DNA of 64,000 nucleotides from Lutibacter flavus (GCF_900188355.1 NZ_FZNX01000002.1:1-64000), one strand, 5' to 3'. Counted from the stretch's first letter, positions 27,644 through 37,411 are shown. The notes: a model not told the origin generated them from the letters alone. Translations and numbers: made by a program.

Positions 27644-27671
27644 AAAAGAGTGCAAAATTGCGCTCTTTTTA
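27644..27671 (+). terminator. Rho-independent terminator of ssb
   Basis: AAAGAGTGC/GCGCTCTTT stem with one G-U pair, six-nt loop and a T5 tail, 24 bp after the stop. Confidence 0.8.
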
Positions 27672-28043
27672 ATTATAAATTAAATTTTAAAAACAATCCA
27701 ATTTTTATGCATAACTACTCATTTAAATGGTAGGTTATCCTAATATTAGCAACTAATGGCATCAAAATCCGAGTAAAACAGATTTAATAAAACAGAACAA
27801 GTAAAACTTCTCTTTTTTTTTTGTCAAAAATGGTAAAATCTATCGTTTTATTAAAAAAAGCCATAAAAAAAAATGTGTTTAAATGGTTTTTTACCTTTAA
27901 ACTAAAGATATCTCCATTATAAATTAAAGAAATTATTATCATATTAACACCCTTAACTAGTTATTTATTAACGTTTTACAAAGGTAATCTAAAAATAATT
28001 ATTAAATTAGCATTAAAAATCAATAGTTTTAGTAAATCAATTA
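27672..28043. other. AT-rich intergenic region upstream of the Ala-rich lipoprotein
   Basis: About 370 bp with no plausible ORF. A weak terminator-like hairpin (AAAAAAGCCAT at 27854-27864 with ATGGTTTTTT at 27883-27892) is the only structure I see. Confidence 0.5.
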
Positions 28044-28074
28044 TTGCATAATAAAAATTATATATGTAGTTTTG
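28044..28074 (+). promoter_or_regulatory. Promoter of the Ala-rich lipoprotein gene
   Basis: TTG (28044-28046), 20-nt spacer, TAGTTTTG (28067-28074). The predicted transcription start is near 28081, giving a leader of about 65 nt. Confidence 0.6.
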
Positions 28075-28146
28075 TTGACTAATTGTAATAACACAAGTTT
28101 ATTAACCTATTTAAATTTTAAAGAATATTAATTAAAAAGTTACAAA

Positions 28147-30729
28147 ATGAAACATTTAAAAAAATTGTCGGTAGTTCTGATGATGACTACCTTATTCAGT
28201 GTTAGTTTTACTTCTTGTATAGACAACGAAGTATCCCCATTAGTTGAGGCTATTTACGAGGGACAAGCTGACCTATTAGCTGCACAAGCTGCAGTACAAA
28301 CTGCCGAAGCTGCATATCTTACAGCTCGAGCAAATGCAGAAGATGCTCAAGCTGATTTAACTATTGCTCAAGCTGCACAAGTTGATGCGTATACTGCTGG
28401 ACTTCTTGAAAACAATGCTTACAATGCGCTAGTTCATGAGCAACAATTAATGTCATTAGCAGCTTCAACTGCTACTGCAGTAGCTCAAGCTGAAATGGCT
28501 TTAGAAATTGCTCAAGCGAATTTTAATATTGAAATGGCTGAATTAGCTGCTGATTTAGAAGCCGCGGGTGCACAATTAGCAACTGAATATGCATATGCGT
28601 ATAGATATGCTATGGAGGCTGCAAATTATATCCTTATGGATAAATTAGAAGCTGAAGCTGATTTAGCAGAAGCTCAATTAATGTTTACTGACTATGGTTC
28701 AGATACTCTTTCATGGGCATATGTTTTAGCAATGCTAGAAGGAGATATCGCAACTGAGATGGCTAACAAAGTAGCTTTAGAAGATGCAATTGCTGTTTTA
28801 GAAGCTACTATGGCAGATCCTACTTCTATAGAGGCTATTCGTTCTCAATTAGATGCTGAAGAAGATGCAATAGATGCATTAATTGATGCTAAAAACATTG
28901 AAATGGCAGAAAAATTCAATGAAATTATGGCTATCTACGAAGAAAATGGTATAGCTGATGAATTTATTGATAGATTTGAAGAGGCTAATGATGATCTTGA
29001 AGACATCATAAGTGAAAAAGAAGATCAAGAAGATATTATTGAAGCTGCTCAAGAAGCAATTGTTGAGTTAGAAGCTATTTTAGCTGATTATCCAGCTGCT
29101 TTAGCTGCTGCTGTAACTGCTGACGCTGATGCCACTCTTGCTGAAGAAGCTGCTCAAACAGTTGTTGATGACGCTGTTGCTGCTTTAGGTGAAGAAGTAC
29201 TTCCTGCTGCTATGGCTGGTGATGACGCTATTGATCCTGTAGTAACTTATTATGAAGAATTATGGAATGCTCAATTAGTACTTGCTGACGCTCAAGCTGC
29301 TTGGACTTTATTAGATACTGATGTTGCTGCTTTATATGTAACTTATCAAGATGCAATCGATGCTTTAGCTTTATTAGATGCTGGTTTACCTGCTCTTGAA
29401 GCTGCTTTAGCTGCTGCGGAAGCTGCAATGGTGCCGTTAGTTGCTACTCAAGTTACAGAACAAGGACAATATGATGCTGCTCTTGCTATTTATGTTGCAG
29501 ATCCTTCTGGAGTTACTTGGAATTCCGATGATGTTTCAGATCCAACTACTGCTGATGATGTTATTGGTGACCATACTGATGATGATGATCCAAATACAAC
29601 AGAAACTTATTACGAAGTTCTTACTGCTGCTCCAGACCCAGTTACATTTGCTGCAACTGCATACCCATCTGCTGCAGGTGGTGCTGACTTAACTGTTGCT
29701 CAATTTGCTTTAGTTAATAATGATTACTCAACTTTAGCTGTTGGTGAATTTTATAATGTTGAAGCTAATGATGCTTCTGATACAAACGCTGACTTGTTAA
29801 ATATTGAAGTTGCAGATTTAGATGCCGCTAACGATGCTGTTGCTGCTCAACAATTACTTATTGATGCTGCTAACGAGGCTATTACTGATTATGACGTATT
29901 ATTAGCAGAGGCTAATGAAACATTCTTATATCAACAATCTTTATATGAAGAAGGTGCTGCTTTATTAGCTGCTGCTCAAGATGTAGTAGATGCTGCTGAT
30001 GCTGATGTTGTTGCTGCTCAAACTGTTGTTGATGACGCTGTTGCTGCTTTAGGTATGGAAGTACTTCCTGCTGCTGAAGCTGGTGATGATGCCATTGAAG
30101 ATGCTGAAACTTCTTACGAACTTTTATGGAATGCACAATTAGCTGCTCTTGATGCTGCTGAAGCATTAGCTGATTTAGAAGCCTGCGATGAAGCTTGTAT
30201 CCAAGCTGATATAGATGCAGAAAACGATACAATTGAAGAAGCTACAGCAAAAATTGCTGCAATTCAACCGGTATTAGATGCAAAACAAGCAGTTGTTGAT
30301 GCAATGCAAGCTGAGTATGATGAGTACATTGCAAACGAAGGTTTCTTAAGTTCTTTACAAGCTGATTTACACGCTGCAATTATAGCTGAATGGCAAGCAT
30401 ATTGGGTTCTTGAACAAGAACTTGCAGCTTTAGAATTCCAAGAAGAATTGAAAATTTCAATGATCAACGCTTATGGTGGTTGGGGAGCTGATAACTTAGA
30501 TGATTTAGCTGGTTATATTGAAGATTTACAAGAAGACATCTTAGAAGCTAATACAGATATTGAAGCAGCAGAGGTTGCTTTAGCTTTAGCTCAAACTGAA
30601 GAAGCTGCTGATACTGCTTACTTAGAATATCTTCAAGCTTTAATTGATACTTTAAGCGCTAGACATGCAAATGCTGTTGCAATTGCAAATGAATATAAAG
30701 CATTATTAGACGCTGCATTAGCATCTTAA
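28147..30729 (+). CDS. Very Ala/Asp/Glu-rich coiled-coil lipoprotein of unknown function
   Basis: 860 residues. A lipoprotein signal ends at SVSFTSC (about residue 24). The rest is dominated by Ala, Asp and Glu with very few Lys or Arg, so it must be strongly acidic. Long heptad-like helices run about 30-455 and 575-858, broken by a Ser/Thr/Asp-rich, probably beta or disordered insert (about 456-575). A module containing TVVDDAVAALG.EVLPAA and GDDAI, then LWNAQL, occurs twice, 288 residues apart (DNA 29155-29298 and 30019-30162). No known family is recognised. It is followed by a beta-barrel gene and may form an outer-membrane-tethered filament or stalk; this is inference. Confidence 0.8.
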   Translation: MKHLKKLSVVLMMTTLFSVSFTSCIDNEVSPLVEAIYEGQADLLAAQAAVQTAEAAYLTARANAEDAQADLTIAQAAQVDAYTAGLLENNAYNALVHEQQLMSLAASTATAVAQAEMALEIAQANFNIEMAELAADLEAAGAQLATEYAYAYRYAMEAANYILMDKLEAEADLAEAQLMFTDYGSDTLSWAYVLAMLEGDIATEMANKVALEDAIAVLEATMADPTSIEAIRSQLDAEEDAIDALIDAKNIEMAEKFNEIMAIYEENGIADEFIDRFEEANDDLEDIISEKEDQEDIIEAAQEAIVELEAILADYPAALAAAVTADADATLAEEAAQTVVDDAVAALGEEVLPAAMAGDDAIDPVVTYYEELWNAQLVLADAQAAWTLLDTDVAALYVTYQDAIDALALLDAGLPALEAALAAAEAAMVPLVATQVTEQGQYDAALAIYVADPSGVTWNSDDVSDPTTADDVIGDHTDDDDPNTTETYYEVLTAAPDPVTFAATAYPSAAGGADLTVAQFALVNNDYSTLAVGEFYNVEANDASDTNADLLNIEVADLDAANDAVAAQQLLIDAANEAITDYDVLLAEANETFLYQQSLYEEGAALLAAAQDVVDAADADVVAAQTVVDDAVAALGMEVLPAAEAGDDAIEDAETSYELLWNAQLAALDAAEALADLEACDEACIQADIDAENDTIEEATAKIAAIQPVLDAKQAVVDAMQAEYDEYIANEGFLSSLQADLHAAIIAEWQAYWVLEQELAALEFQEELKISMINAYGGWGADNLDDLAGYIEDLQEDILEANTDIEAAEVALALAQTEEAADTAYLEYLQALIDTLSARHANAVAIANEYKALLDAALAS

Positions 30730-30755
30730 AAGATTCTTTAGGATATAAACAATAT

Positions 30756-30783
30756 AGGGCTGACTTTAACCAGCCAGCCCTTT
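30756..30783 (+). terminator. Weak terminator or attenuator between the Ala-rich lipoprotein and barrel genes
   Basis: AGGGCTG (30756-30762) pairs with CAGCCCT (30775-30781); a competing GGCTG/CAGCC (30771-30775) pairing exists. Only TTT follows, so read-through into the barrel gene is likely. Confidence 0.45.
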
Positions 30784-30819
30784 ATAAAACAAATTATAAC
30801 TCTTAAAGAACTAGAACAT

Positions 30820-31656
30820 ATGAAAAAATATTTAATTTTATGCTTTATCTTAGTCATTACACTTACAAGTGTTAATGCACAGGATAAAGATTCAGAACAC
30901 GTTTGTGCTACAGACTCTTGTTGTGTGGAGGCATCTAAATTTGCACCACAAAAAGGAGACTTTACTGCAGCGATGGTTTTGGGACGAGGAGCATATCTAA
31001 ATTCTGGTTTAACTGTACCATACTCTAATGGAACAGTTAGTGGTGTTGCCGCTTATGATAACGGAGTAGATACAAACTCTAACTCTATAACAAATATGGT
31101 TGGTGCAGAAGGAAGATATTTTGTAAGTAACAAATTCGCTGTTTCTTTTAGCGGAGGTGCTATTATACGTAATACACCTTCTCAATTAGGAATTCCTGCT
31201 GTTAGAGATGTTAATGGAGTAATTCTTATTCCTGCGTACAGTTCAGTTGTTGCTGATGAAAGAGTAGATGTAAATGTATCTGTTGGAGGACAATGGATAT
31301 TTAAAACTAAAAATGAAAGATTATTTCCATATTTAGGTTTTGCACTTCCTTTTGATTATGCAAGAAGATCATTGTATGATCCAACTGTAATAGTTGATGA
31401 TAACACATATACTCAAACGATAACAGATTTAGGTGCTCGTCACGTAGATATAACAGCTTTTGGAGTACAAGCCGTTGCTGGTGTAGATTATTATATCGCT
31501 AAAGATTTATTCTTTGGTTTTGATATCAAACCAGTATCTTATACTTACGCTGTTAATATGAAAACACCAGGTCCAGGGTTAATGAACCTTGAAGCTGAAA
31601 CCGATACAGTATCATTCTTTGCACAATTTTCAGCGAAAATTGGGTTTAAATTTTAA
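30820..31656 (+). CDS. Outer-membrane beta-barrel protein of unknown function
   Basis: 278 residues with a signal peptide ending VNAQ. The mature N-terminus carries a small Cys cluster (CATDSCC), then alternating amphipathic strands (FTAAMVLGRGAYLN, KFAVSFSGGAII, FGFDIKPVSYTY). The last strand FAQFSAKIGFKF ends in Phe, as expected for BAM-inserted barrels. It is 90 bp downstream of the Ala-rich lipoprotein and followed by a strong terminator, so the two probably form one unit. It is related in style to OmpW/OmpA-type small barrels, but no family is certain. Confidence 0.75.
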   Translation: MKKYLILCFILVITLTSVNAQDKDSEHVCATDSCCVEASKFAPQKGDFTAAMVLGRGAYLNSGLTVPYSNGTVSGVAAYDNGVDTNSNSITNMVGAEGRYFVSNKFAVSFSGGAIIRNTPSQLGIPAVRDVNGVILIPAYSSVVADERVDVNVSVGGQWIFKTKNERLFPYLGFALPFDYARRSLYDPTVIVDDNTYTQTITDLGARHVDITAFGVQAVAGVDYYIAKDLFFGFDIKPVSYTYAVNMKTPGPGLMNLEAETDTVSFFAQFSAKIGFKF

Positions 31657-31680
31657 CTTGTGGGATTATTACTAATACCT

Positions 31681-31711
31681 AAAAAGGCTACCTATCGGTA
31701 GCCTTTTTTTT
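31681..31711 (+). terminator. Strong rho-independent terminator after the barrel gene
   Basis: AAAAAGGCTACC/GGTAGCCTTTTT stem, four-nt loop, T8 tail; 24 bp after the stop. Confidence 0.88.
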
Positions 31712-31740
31712 GTGTTTTATTTTTGTTTGCTAGATAGTAT

Positions 31741-31819
31741 GTCATCCTAAGTGCAACAAAAGATCCCATGGAATTATTAGAAGAGATACTTACATACGCA
31801 GAACTACTTTTAGAATGAC
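31741..31819. repeat. 79-bp GTCAT-type interspersed element
   Basis: Left end GTCATCCTAA, right end AGAATGAC, with diverged interior. Size and ends fit the family seen at 9169 and 42639. It lies just past the stop of the minus-strand tex gene. Confidence 0.6.
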
Positions 31820-31827
31820 AAAATTAA

Positions 31828-33954
31828 CTATTTATGATTCATAGATAATTGAATGCGTTTTCTTGCTACATCAACTTCTAACACTTTTACAATTACTTGT
31901 TGATGCAAACTAACAATCTCGCCAACATCGCTTACAAATTTATCAGCCAAATTAGAAACGTGTACCAAACCACTTTCTTTTATTCCAATATCTACAAAAC
32001 AACCAAAATTGGTAATGTTATTTACAATACCCGGTAATAATTGACCTTCATGTAAATCATTTATAGATCTAATATTTTGATTGAATGTAAAAACCTTTGC
32101 TTTTTTACGTGGATCTAAACCTGGCTTTTCCAATTCAGCAACAATATCTTTTAGAGTAGGAAGTCCAACAGGATTTGTACAATATTTTTGAAGTTCTATT
32201 TTTTGAAGCACTTCTTTATTTCCAATTAAATTAGAAACACTCATTTTTAAATCTTTTGCTATTTTAGAAACAATGGTATAACTTTCTGGATGCACTGCAG
32301 AATTATCCAATGGGTTTTCCCCATTTTTAATACGTAAAAATCCTGCACTTTGTTCAAAAGCTTTATTTCCTAAACGTGTTACTTTTTTTATATCATTCCT
32401 TGAATTAAATGCTCCCTTCTCCTCTCTATAGTTTACAATATTCTCTGCTAATTTTTGACCAATTCCTGAAACATAACTCAACAAAGGAACACTTGCTGTA
32501 TTTATATTAACACCAACCGAGTTTACACAACTTTCCACAACGGTATCTAAAGAAGTTTTAAGCTTCGTTTGATCTACATCGTGTTGGTATTGCCCAACTC
32601 CTATCGATTTTGCATCTATTTTTACCAATTCAGCCAAAGGATCTACCAATCTTCTCCCAATTGAAACAGCACCTCTTACTGTAACATCGTAATTTGGAAA
32701 CTCGTCTCGTGCAATTTTTGATGCAGAATATATACTTGCACCAGCTTCACTTACAACAAACACCTCAACATCCTTATTAAAACGCATTTTACGTATTAAT
32801 TGCTCTGTTTCTCGAGAAGCAGTTCCGTTTCCAATAGCAATAGCTTCAATTTTATAAGCAGCGACCAAAGAATTAATTTTTTTCATTGCCCCAATTGCAT
32901 CATTTTTTGGCGCATGAGGATAAATAGTTTCGTTGTGCACCAAAGCTCCCTGAGCATTTAAACAAACGATTTTACAACCAGTTCTAAAACCCGGATCAAT
33001 CGCTAAAATTGTTTTTTCACCTAAAGGCGCTCCCAATAATAATTGTTTTAAGTTTTTCGCAAAAACATTTATAGATCCTTCATCAGCCTTTTGTTTTGCT
33101 AAACTTAAAATTTCATTTGATAACGCAGGAAACAACAATCTTTTATAAGAATCTTGAATAGCTAATTTTATTTGTAAAGAACACTCATTATTAGAACGAA
33201 TAACTCTTTCTTCTACTTTAGTAACTGCTCTATCATCATCAATTTCAATTTTTACACGAATAACCCCTTCCTTCTCGGCTCTTAAAATTGCTAATAAACG
33301 GTGAGAAGGAATTCTGTTTAAAGATTCACTCCATTCAAAGTAATCTCTATATTTCTGAGCTTTCTCGTCTTCCTGTTTCGATTTTATAACTTTGGTGTTT
33401 ATCGCCGCAAATTTTTCCAATTGGTATCGAATATTGTTTCGAATATCTGTACGTTCATTAATCCATTCAGCTATTATGTATCTCGCACCTTCTAATGCAT
33501 CAACCGCTGTTGCAACTTCGTCATTCAAATATTTTACGGCTATAGAATGAATATCAGTAGCATTCTGACTCATAATAATCTTAGATAACGGTTCTAATCC
33601 GATTTTTAGAGCAGTTTCAGCCTTTGTTTTCCGTTTTTTCTTATATGGTAAGTAAACATCTTCTAAAGCCGTTAAATCACTTGTATTCGTTATTTTCAGC
33701 TTTAAATCATCAGTTAAAACTCCTTGCTCATCTAAAGATTTTAAAATACTACCTTTTCGTTTTTCTAATTCTTCAAATTGAGCTTTATATTTTACAATAT
33801 CTCCTATTTGAACTTCATCTAAATTTCCTGTGCGCTCTTTTCTATATCGTGAAATAAAGGGTACTGTACAATCTTCATTTAATAATTGAATGGTATTTTC
33901 AATTCCTTTTATAGGAAGGTTGGTTTTTGATTTTATAAAGTGTCCTAATTGCAT
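31828..33954 (-). CDS. tex: Tex-family RNA-binding transcription accessory protein
   Basis: 708 residues from MQLGHFIKSKTNLP. The Tex N-terminal domain carries VPFISRYRKERTGNLDEVQ, then a YqgF/RuvC-like domain (ILAIDPGFRTGCKIVCLN), helix-hairpin-helix segments (LLSYVSGIGQKLAENIVNYR) and a C-terminal S1 domain (GQLLPGIVNNITNFGCFVDIG). An in-frame ATG 24 codons upstream (34026) lies in an interspersed repeat and is rejected. The exact cellular role of Tex in this phylum is unclear. Confidence 0.95.
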   Translation of the reverse strand: MQLGHFIKSKTNLPIKGIENTIQLLNEDCTVPFISRYRKERTGNLDEVQIGDIVKYKAQFEELEKRKGSILKSLDEQGVLTDDLKLKITNTSDLTALEDVYLPYKKKRKTKAETALKIGLEPLSKIIMSQNATDIHSIAVKYLNDEVATAVDALEGARYIIAEWINERTDIRNNIRYQLEKFAAINTKVIKSKQEDEKAQKYRDYFEWSESLNRIPSHRLLAILRAEKEGVIRVKIEIDDDRAVTKVEERVIRSNNECSLQIKLAIQDSYKRLLFPALSNEILSLAKQKADEGSINVFAKNLKQLLLGAPLGEKTILAIDPGFRTGCKIVCLNAQGALVHNETIYPHAPKNDAIGAMKKINSLVAAYKIEAIAIGNGTASRETEQLIRKMRFNKDVEVFVVSEAGASIYSASKIARDEFPNYDVTVRGAVSIGRRLVDPLAELVKIDAKSIGVGQYQHDVDQTKLKTSLDTVVESCVNSVGVNINTASVPLLSYVSGIGQKLAENIVNYREEKGAFNSRNDIKKVTRLGNKAFEQSAGFLRIKNGENPLDNSAVHPESYTIVSKIAKDLKMSVSNLIGNKEVLQKIELQKYCTNPVGLPTLKDIVAELEKPGLDPRKKAKVFTFNQNIRSINDLHEGQLLPGIVNNITNFGCFVDIGIKESGLVHVSNLADKFVSDVGEIVSLHQQVIVKVLEVDVARKRIQLSMNHK

Positions 33955-34002
33955 TTTTAAAATTTGAATATTGAAATTTACAAAAAACCCTAAAATAAAG
34001 CC

Positions 34003-34073
34003 GTCATTGCGAATGAAATGAAGCAATCTTTTTCTAATGAGAGATTACTTCGTCGCTTACTCCTCGTAATGAC
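34003..34073. repeat. 71-bp GTCATTGCGA-type interspersed element
   Basis: Terminal repeats GTCATTGCGA (34003-34012) and TCGTAATGAC (34064-34073) flank inner GAAGCAATCT/AGATTACTTC. It lies in the 243-bp tex-metG gap, where I see no ORF. Confidence 0.7.
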
Positions 34074-34146
34074 GAGAAATAATATAATTAAATTATCTTA
34101 TGAAGATATTACAGAATGACAATTTATATTGAAAATTGAAATTAAC

Positions 34147-34174
34147 AAAAAACCCCGAAACAAGTTCAGGGTTT
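34147..34174 (-). terminator. Terminator of metG built from a CTGAACTTGTTTCAG-type palindrome
   Basis: On the minus strand AAACCCTGAA-CTTG-TTTCGGGGTTT is followed by a T run, 23 bp after the metG stop. The core is the same short palindrome that occurs at 9030 and 9093. Confidence 0.75.
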
Positions 34175-34197
34175 AAGTTATATTTTTTACTATAAAT

Positions 34198-36309
34198 TTA
34201 ACTCACTTGCTCTCCATTACCAACTGAATCATTTTCCGGTTCAATAAAAGTTAATTTACCTTCAGGAGTATCAGTCATTAAAATCATTCCCTGACTTTCA
34301 ACGCCTCGTAATTTTCTAGGTGCTAAATTTACCAAAACTGTTACTTTTTGCCCAATAATATCTTCTGGTTTAAAGCTTTCAGCAATTCCAGAAACAATGG
34401 TTCTAACATCTATACCAACATCAACTCTTAGTTGTAGTAATTTTTTAGTTTTTGGAACTTTTACCGCTTCAATTATAGTACCAACTCGCATATCTAATTT
34501 GGTGAAATCATCAAATTCAATGGTTTCTTTTTGTGGTTCTACAACTTTGTTTTCCGCCTCATTGGCTAGTTTAGTAGCTTCCAATTTATCTAACTGCGCC
34601 TGAATTTCAGCATCTTCTATTTTAGCAAATAACAATTCTGCTTTTCCTATTTGATGATTTGGTTGAATTAATTCCACTTTTTCTGAAACATCGCTCCAAG
34701 TAAGTTGGTGATTGAGCGGAGTCGAAATCACTCCCTCGCCAACACTTCGACTCCGCTCAATGTCCATCAAATTCAAAATTCCTTTTAATTTTTCAGAAGT
34801 AAAAGGTAAAAATGGCTCAGATACAACTGATAATCCAGCAGCAATTTGAAGCGCAACATACATTATAGTCTTTACCCGTTTCGGATCCGTTTTTATTTGT
34901 TTCCAAGGTTCTTCATCTGCTAAATATTTATTTCCTAATCTCGCTAAATTCATCAACTCTTGAGAAGCTTCTCTAAAACGGTAACGTTCTATAGAACTTG
35001 CTATAATTGAAGGGAATTTTTGTAGTTTTTCTAAAGTTTCATTATCAACATCAGAAAACTCATTTGGTTCTGAAATAATTCCTTCGTAATATTTATTTGT
35101 AAGCACTACTACTCTATTAATAAAATTACCAAAAATAGCTACCAACTCGTTGTTGTTTCTTGCCTGAAAATCTTTCCAAGTAAAATCGTTATCCTTAGTT
35201 TCTGGTGCATTTGCAGTTAATGCATAACGCAGCACATCTTGCTTTCCAGGGAAATCTTCTAAATATTCATGTAACCAAACAGCCCAGTTTTTAGAAGTGG
35301 AAATTTTGTTTCCTTCTAAATTTAAAAACTCGTTTGCAGGTACATTTTCAGGTAAAATATAACTTCCTTCTGCTTTTAACATTGCTGGAAAAATTATACA
35401 GTGAAATACAATATTATCTTTTCCAATAAAGTGAATTAGCTTCGTGTCTTTATCTTTCCAATAAGGCTCCCAATCTTTTCCTTCTCTTGCAGCCCATTCT
35501 TTTGTTGATGAAATATAACCAATAGGTGCATCGAACCAAACATATAAAACTTTTCCTTCCCCACCTTCAACAGGAACCGGAATTCCCCAATCCAAATCAC
35601 GCGTTACAGCTCTTGGTTTTAAACCATCATCTAACCACGATTTTACTTGTCCTAATACGTTTGTTTTCCAATCATTTTTATGGCCATCAACAATCCACTC
35701 ACGTAACCATTTTTCGTATTTATCTAAAGGTAAATACCAATGTTTTGTTACTTTGGTTGTTGGCACATTTCCAGTAATTGCAGATTTTGGATTGATTAAA
35801 TCTGTTGCATTATGGCTAGTACCACAACTTTCACATTGATCTCCATAACTTTCTTCATTTCCACATTTTGGGCAAGTTCCAACAACAAATCTATCTGCTA
35901 AAAACTGATTTGCTTCCGCATCATATAATTGCTCTGAAGATTCTTCTATAAATTTTCCATCATCATATAATTTCTTAAAAAATTCTGAAGCAGTTTTATG
36001 ATGAATTTCTGCAGAAGTACGAGAATAATTATCAAAAGAAATTCCGAAATCACTAAATGATTGCTTTATAATTGCGTGGTATTTATCTACAATATCTTGA
36101 GGCGTAACACCTTCTTTTTTAGCTTTTAAAGTAATTGGCACACCGTGCTCATCGGAACCACAAATGTATAATACATCATTACCTGTATTACGTAAATAAC
36201 GCGCATAAATATCAGCTGGCACATAAACACCTGCCAAATGACCAATATGTACTGGTCCGTTGGTATAAGGCAAAGCCGCTGTAATTGTATATCTCTTTGA
36301 ATTGCTCAT
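34198..36309 (-). CDS. metG: Methionyl-tRNA synthetase with a 17-residue repeat-encoded insertion
   Basis: 703 residues from [18 protein letters not shown]; the ATG at 36390 adds 27 unconserved residues. HIGH is at 21-24, the zinc knuckle uses C146, C149, C159 and C162, and KISTS at 335-339 stands in the KMSKS position. An anticodon-binding helical domain (about 370-550) and a C-terminal EMAP/Arc1p-like tRNA-binding domain (about 595-703, [14 protein letters not shown]) follow. Residues 517-533 ([17 protein letters not shown]) are encoded exactly by a 51-bp palindrome. The inserted peptide sits near the end of the anticodon-binding region, away from catalytic motifs, so the enzyme should work. 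Confidence 0.96.
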   Translation of the reverse strand: MSNSKRYTITAALPYTNGPVHIGHLAGVYVPADIYARYLRNTGNDVLYICGSDEHGVPITLKAKKEGVTPQDIVDKYHAIIKQSFSDFGISFDNYSRTSAEIHHKTASEFFKKLYDDGKFIEESSEQLYDAEANQFLADRFVVGTCPKCGNEESYGDQCESCGTSHNATDLINPKSAITGNVPTTKVTKHWYLPLDKYEKWLREWIVDGHKNDWKTNVLGQVKSWLDDGLKPRAVTRDLDWGIPVPVEGGEGKVLYVWFDAPIGYISSTKEWAAREGKDWEPYWKDKDTKLIHFIGKDNIVFHCIIFPAMLKAEGSYILPENVPANEFLNLEGNKISTSKNWAVWLHEYLEDFPGKQDVLRYALTANAPETKDNDFTWKDFQARNNNELVAIFGNFINRVVVLTNKYYEGIISEPNEFSDVDNETLEKLQKFPSIIASSIERYRFREASQELMNLARLGNKYLADEEPWKQIKTDPKRVKTIMYVALQIAAGLSVVSEPFLPFTSEKLKGILNLMDIERSRSVGEGVISTPLNHQLTWSDVSEKVELIQPNHQIGKAELLFAKIEDAEIQAQLDKLEATKLANEAENKVVEPQKETIEFDDFTKLDMRVGTIIEAVKVPKTKKLLQLRVDVGIDVRTIVSGIAESFKPEDIIGQKVTVLVNLAPRKLRGVESQGMILMTDTPEGKLTFIEPENDSVGNGEQVS
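34711..34761. repeat. 51-bp palindromic repeat inserted in frame in metG
   Basis: Perfect 16-bp arms ATTGAGCGGAGTCGAA (34711-34726) and its complement (34746-34761) flank a 19-nt loop. The length is divisible by three and the frame has no stop, so it adds 17 residues to MetRS. Confidence 0.85.
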
Positions 36310-36411
36310 CAAAATTTGTTTAAGAAAGTGCAAAAATAAGGATTGTTTATTAGAAAAGTGAATAGTTGTTTCGGTTTTCGTAATTTGCAATCTGATTTAT
36401 TAAATTTTAAG

Positions 36412-37308
36412 ATGATTCAACCCTTATTTTTACAAAAAAACGATATTGTCGCTATTGTTTCAACTGCTCGAAAAATAGCTTTAAAAGAAATTCAACCAGC
36501 CATTGATTTACTAGAAAATTGGGGGTTAAAAGTTGTAATTGGTGAAACTATTGGTTTTGAAGAAAATCAATTTGCAGGAAGTGATAATCAACGTATTTTA
36601 GATTTTCAAACAATGTTAGATAATCCTGAAATAAAAGCAATCTGGTGTGCTCGAGGTGGCTATGGAACTGTTAGAATTATTGATCAATTAGATTTTACAA
36701 AATTTAAGCAACACCCAAAGTGGGTTATTGGATATTCTGATATTACTGTTTTACATAACCACATTCATAATTTTGGAATTGAAACTTTACATGCCACAAT
36801 GCCATTAGATGTTAAAAAAAACACCCAACAGGCTTTAACATCATTAAAAAATAGTCTTTTTGGAGATCCAATTTCCTATTCAATTTCTTCTTTTAAAGAA
36901 AATAAAAAAGGAATTGCTTCTGGAGAACTTGTTGGTGGGAATTTGTCTATTTTATATAGTTTATTAGGAAGTAAATCCTCAATAAATACTGATGGTAAAA
37001 TATTATTTATTGAAGATTTAGACGAATATTTATATCATATTGATAGAATGTTTATGAATCTAAAACGAAATGGATATTTTAATAATTTAAAAGGATTGAT
37101 TGTTGGTGGTATGACGAATATGCACGACAATAGAATTCCTTTTGGGAAAACAGCCATAGAAATTATTTCTGATTGTATTTCCGATTTTAATTTCCCTGTA
37201 GTATTTAATTTCCCAGCGGGACATTTAAAAGATAACAGCGCATTATTTTTTGGAAGAAAAATGAATTTAGAAGTTGGTGAAAAGAAATGCTTAATTAGAT
37301 TTGAATAG
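36412..37308 (+). CDS. LD-carboxypeptidase (S66 family)
   Basis: 298 residues from MIQPLFLQKNDIVAIVSTA; the ATG at 36343 would overlap the metG promoter region and adds unconserved residues. The nucleophile region is GYSDITVLHNH; IEDLDEYLYHIDRM and FPAGH supply the Glu and His. S66 enzymes remove terminal D-Ala from murein tetrapeptides during cell-wall recycling. There is no signal peptide, consistent with a cytoplasmic location. It is divergent from metG. Confidence 0.92.
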   Translation: MIQPLFLQKNDIVAIVSTARKIALKEIQPAIDLLENWGLKVVIGETIGFEENQFAGSDNQRILDFQTMLDNPEIKAIWCARGGYGTVRIIDQLDFTKFKQHPKWVIGYSDITVLHNHIHNFGIETLHATMPLDVKKNTQQALTSLKNSLFGDPISYSISSFKENKKGIASGELVGGNLSILYSLLGSKSSINTDGKILFIEDLDEYLYHIDRMFMNLKRNGYFNNLKGLIVGGMTNMHDNRIPFGKTAIEIISDCISDFNFPVVFNFPAGHLKDNSALFFGRKMNLEVGEKKCLIRFE

Positions 37309-37334
37309 CAATTATATTTGACAGTCGACAGTTC

Positions 37335-37411
37335 GTCATGCTGAACTTAATTCAGCATCTCATCATAAAATGCTAAATATTATGTGACCTAGAATCAAGT
37401 TCAAGGTGACA
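37335..37411. repeat. Interspersed palindromic repeat cluster
   Basis: TGCTGAA/TTCAGCA hairpin (37339-37357) in GTCATGCTGA context, then GTGACCT..AAGTTCAAGGTGAC (37384-37410). It lies in the 130-bp gap before the yraN-like gene. Confidence 0.6.

Noticed and set aside
29228-30467. Gln/Leu-rich frames opposite or beside the Ala-rich lipoprotein (29228-29428, 29441-29692, 29912-30232)
   Set aside because: They arise from GCT-rich Ala codons read in other frames and have no start signals or neighbours to support them.
28147-30729. Ala-rich protein as a phage tail fibre, antifreeze protein or TolC homologue
   Set aside because: A lipobox, no phage neighbours, no regular 11-residue antifreeze repeat and no TolC strand segments; only coiled-coil character is supported.
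33955-34026. Upstream ATG of tex
   Set aside because: It lies in an interspersed repeat and adds residues without similarity to Tex; the family start is at 33954.
36310-36390. Upstream ATG of metG
   Set aside because: It would overlap the divergent LD-carboxypeptidase leader and adds unconserved residues before [18 protein letters not shown].
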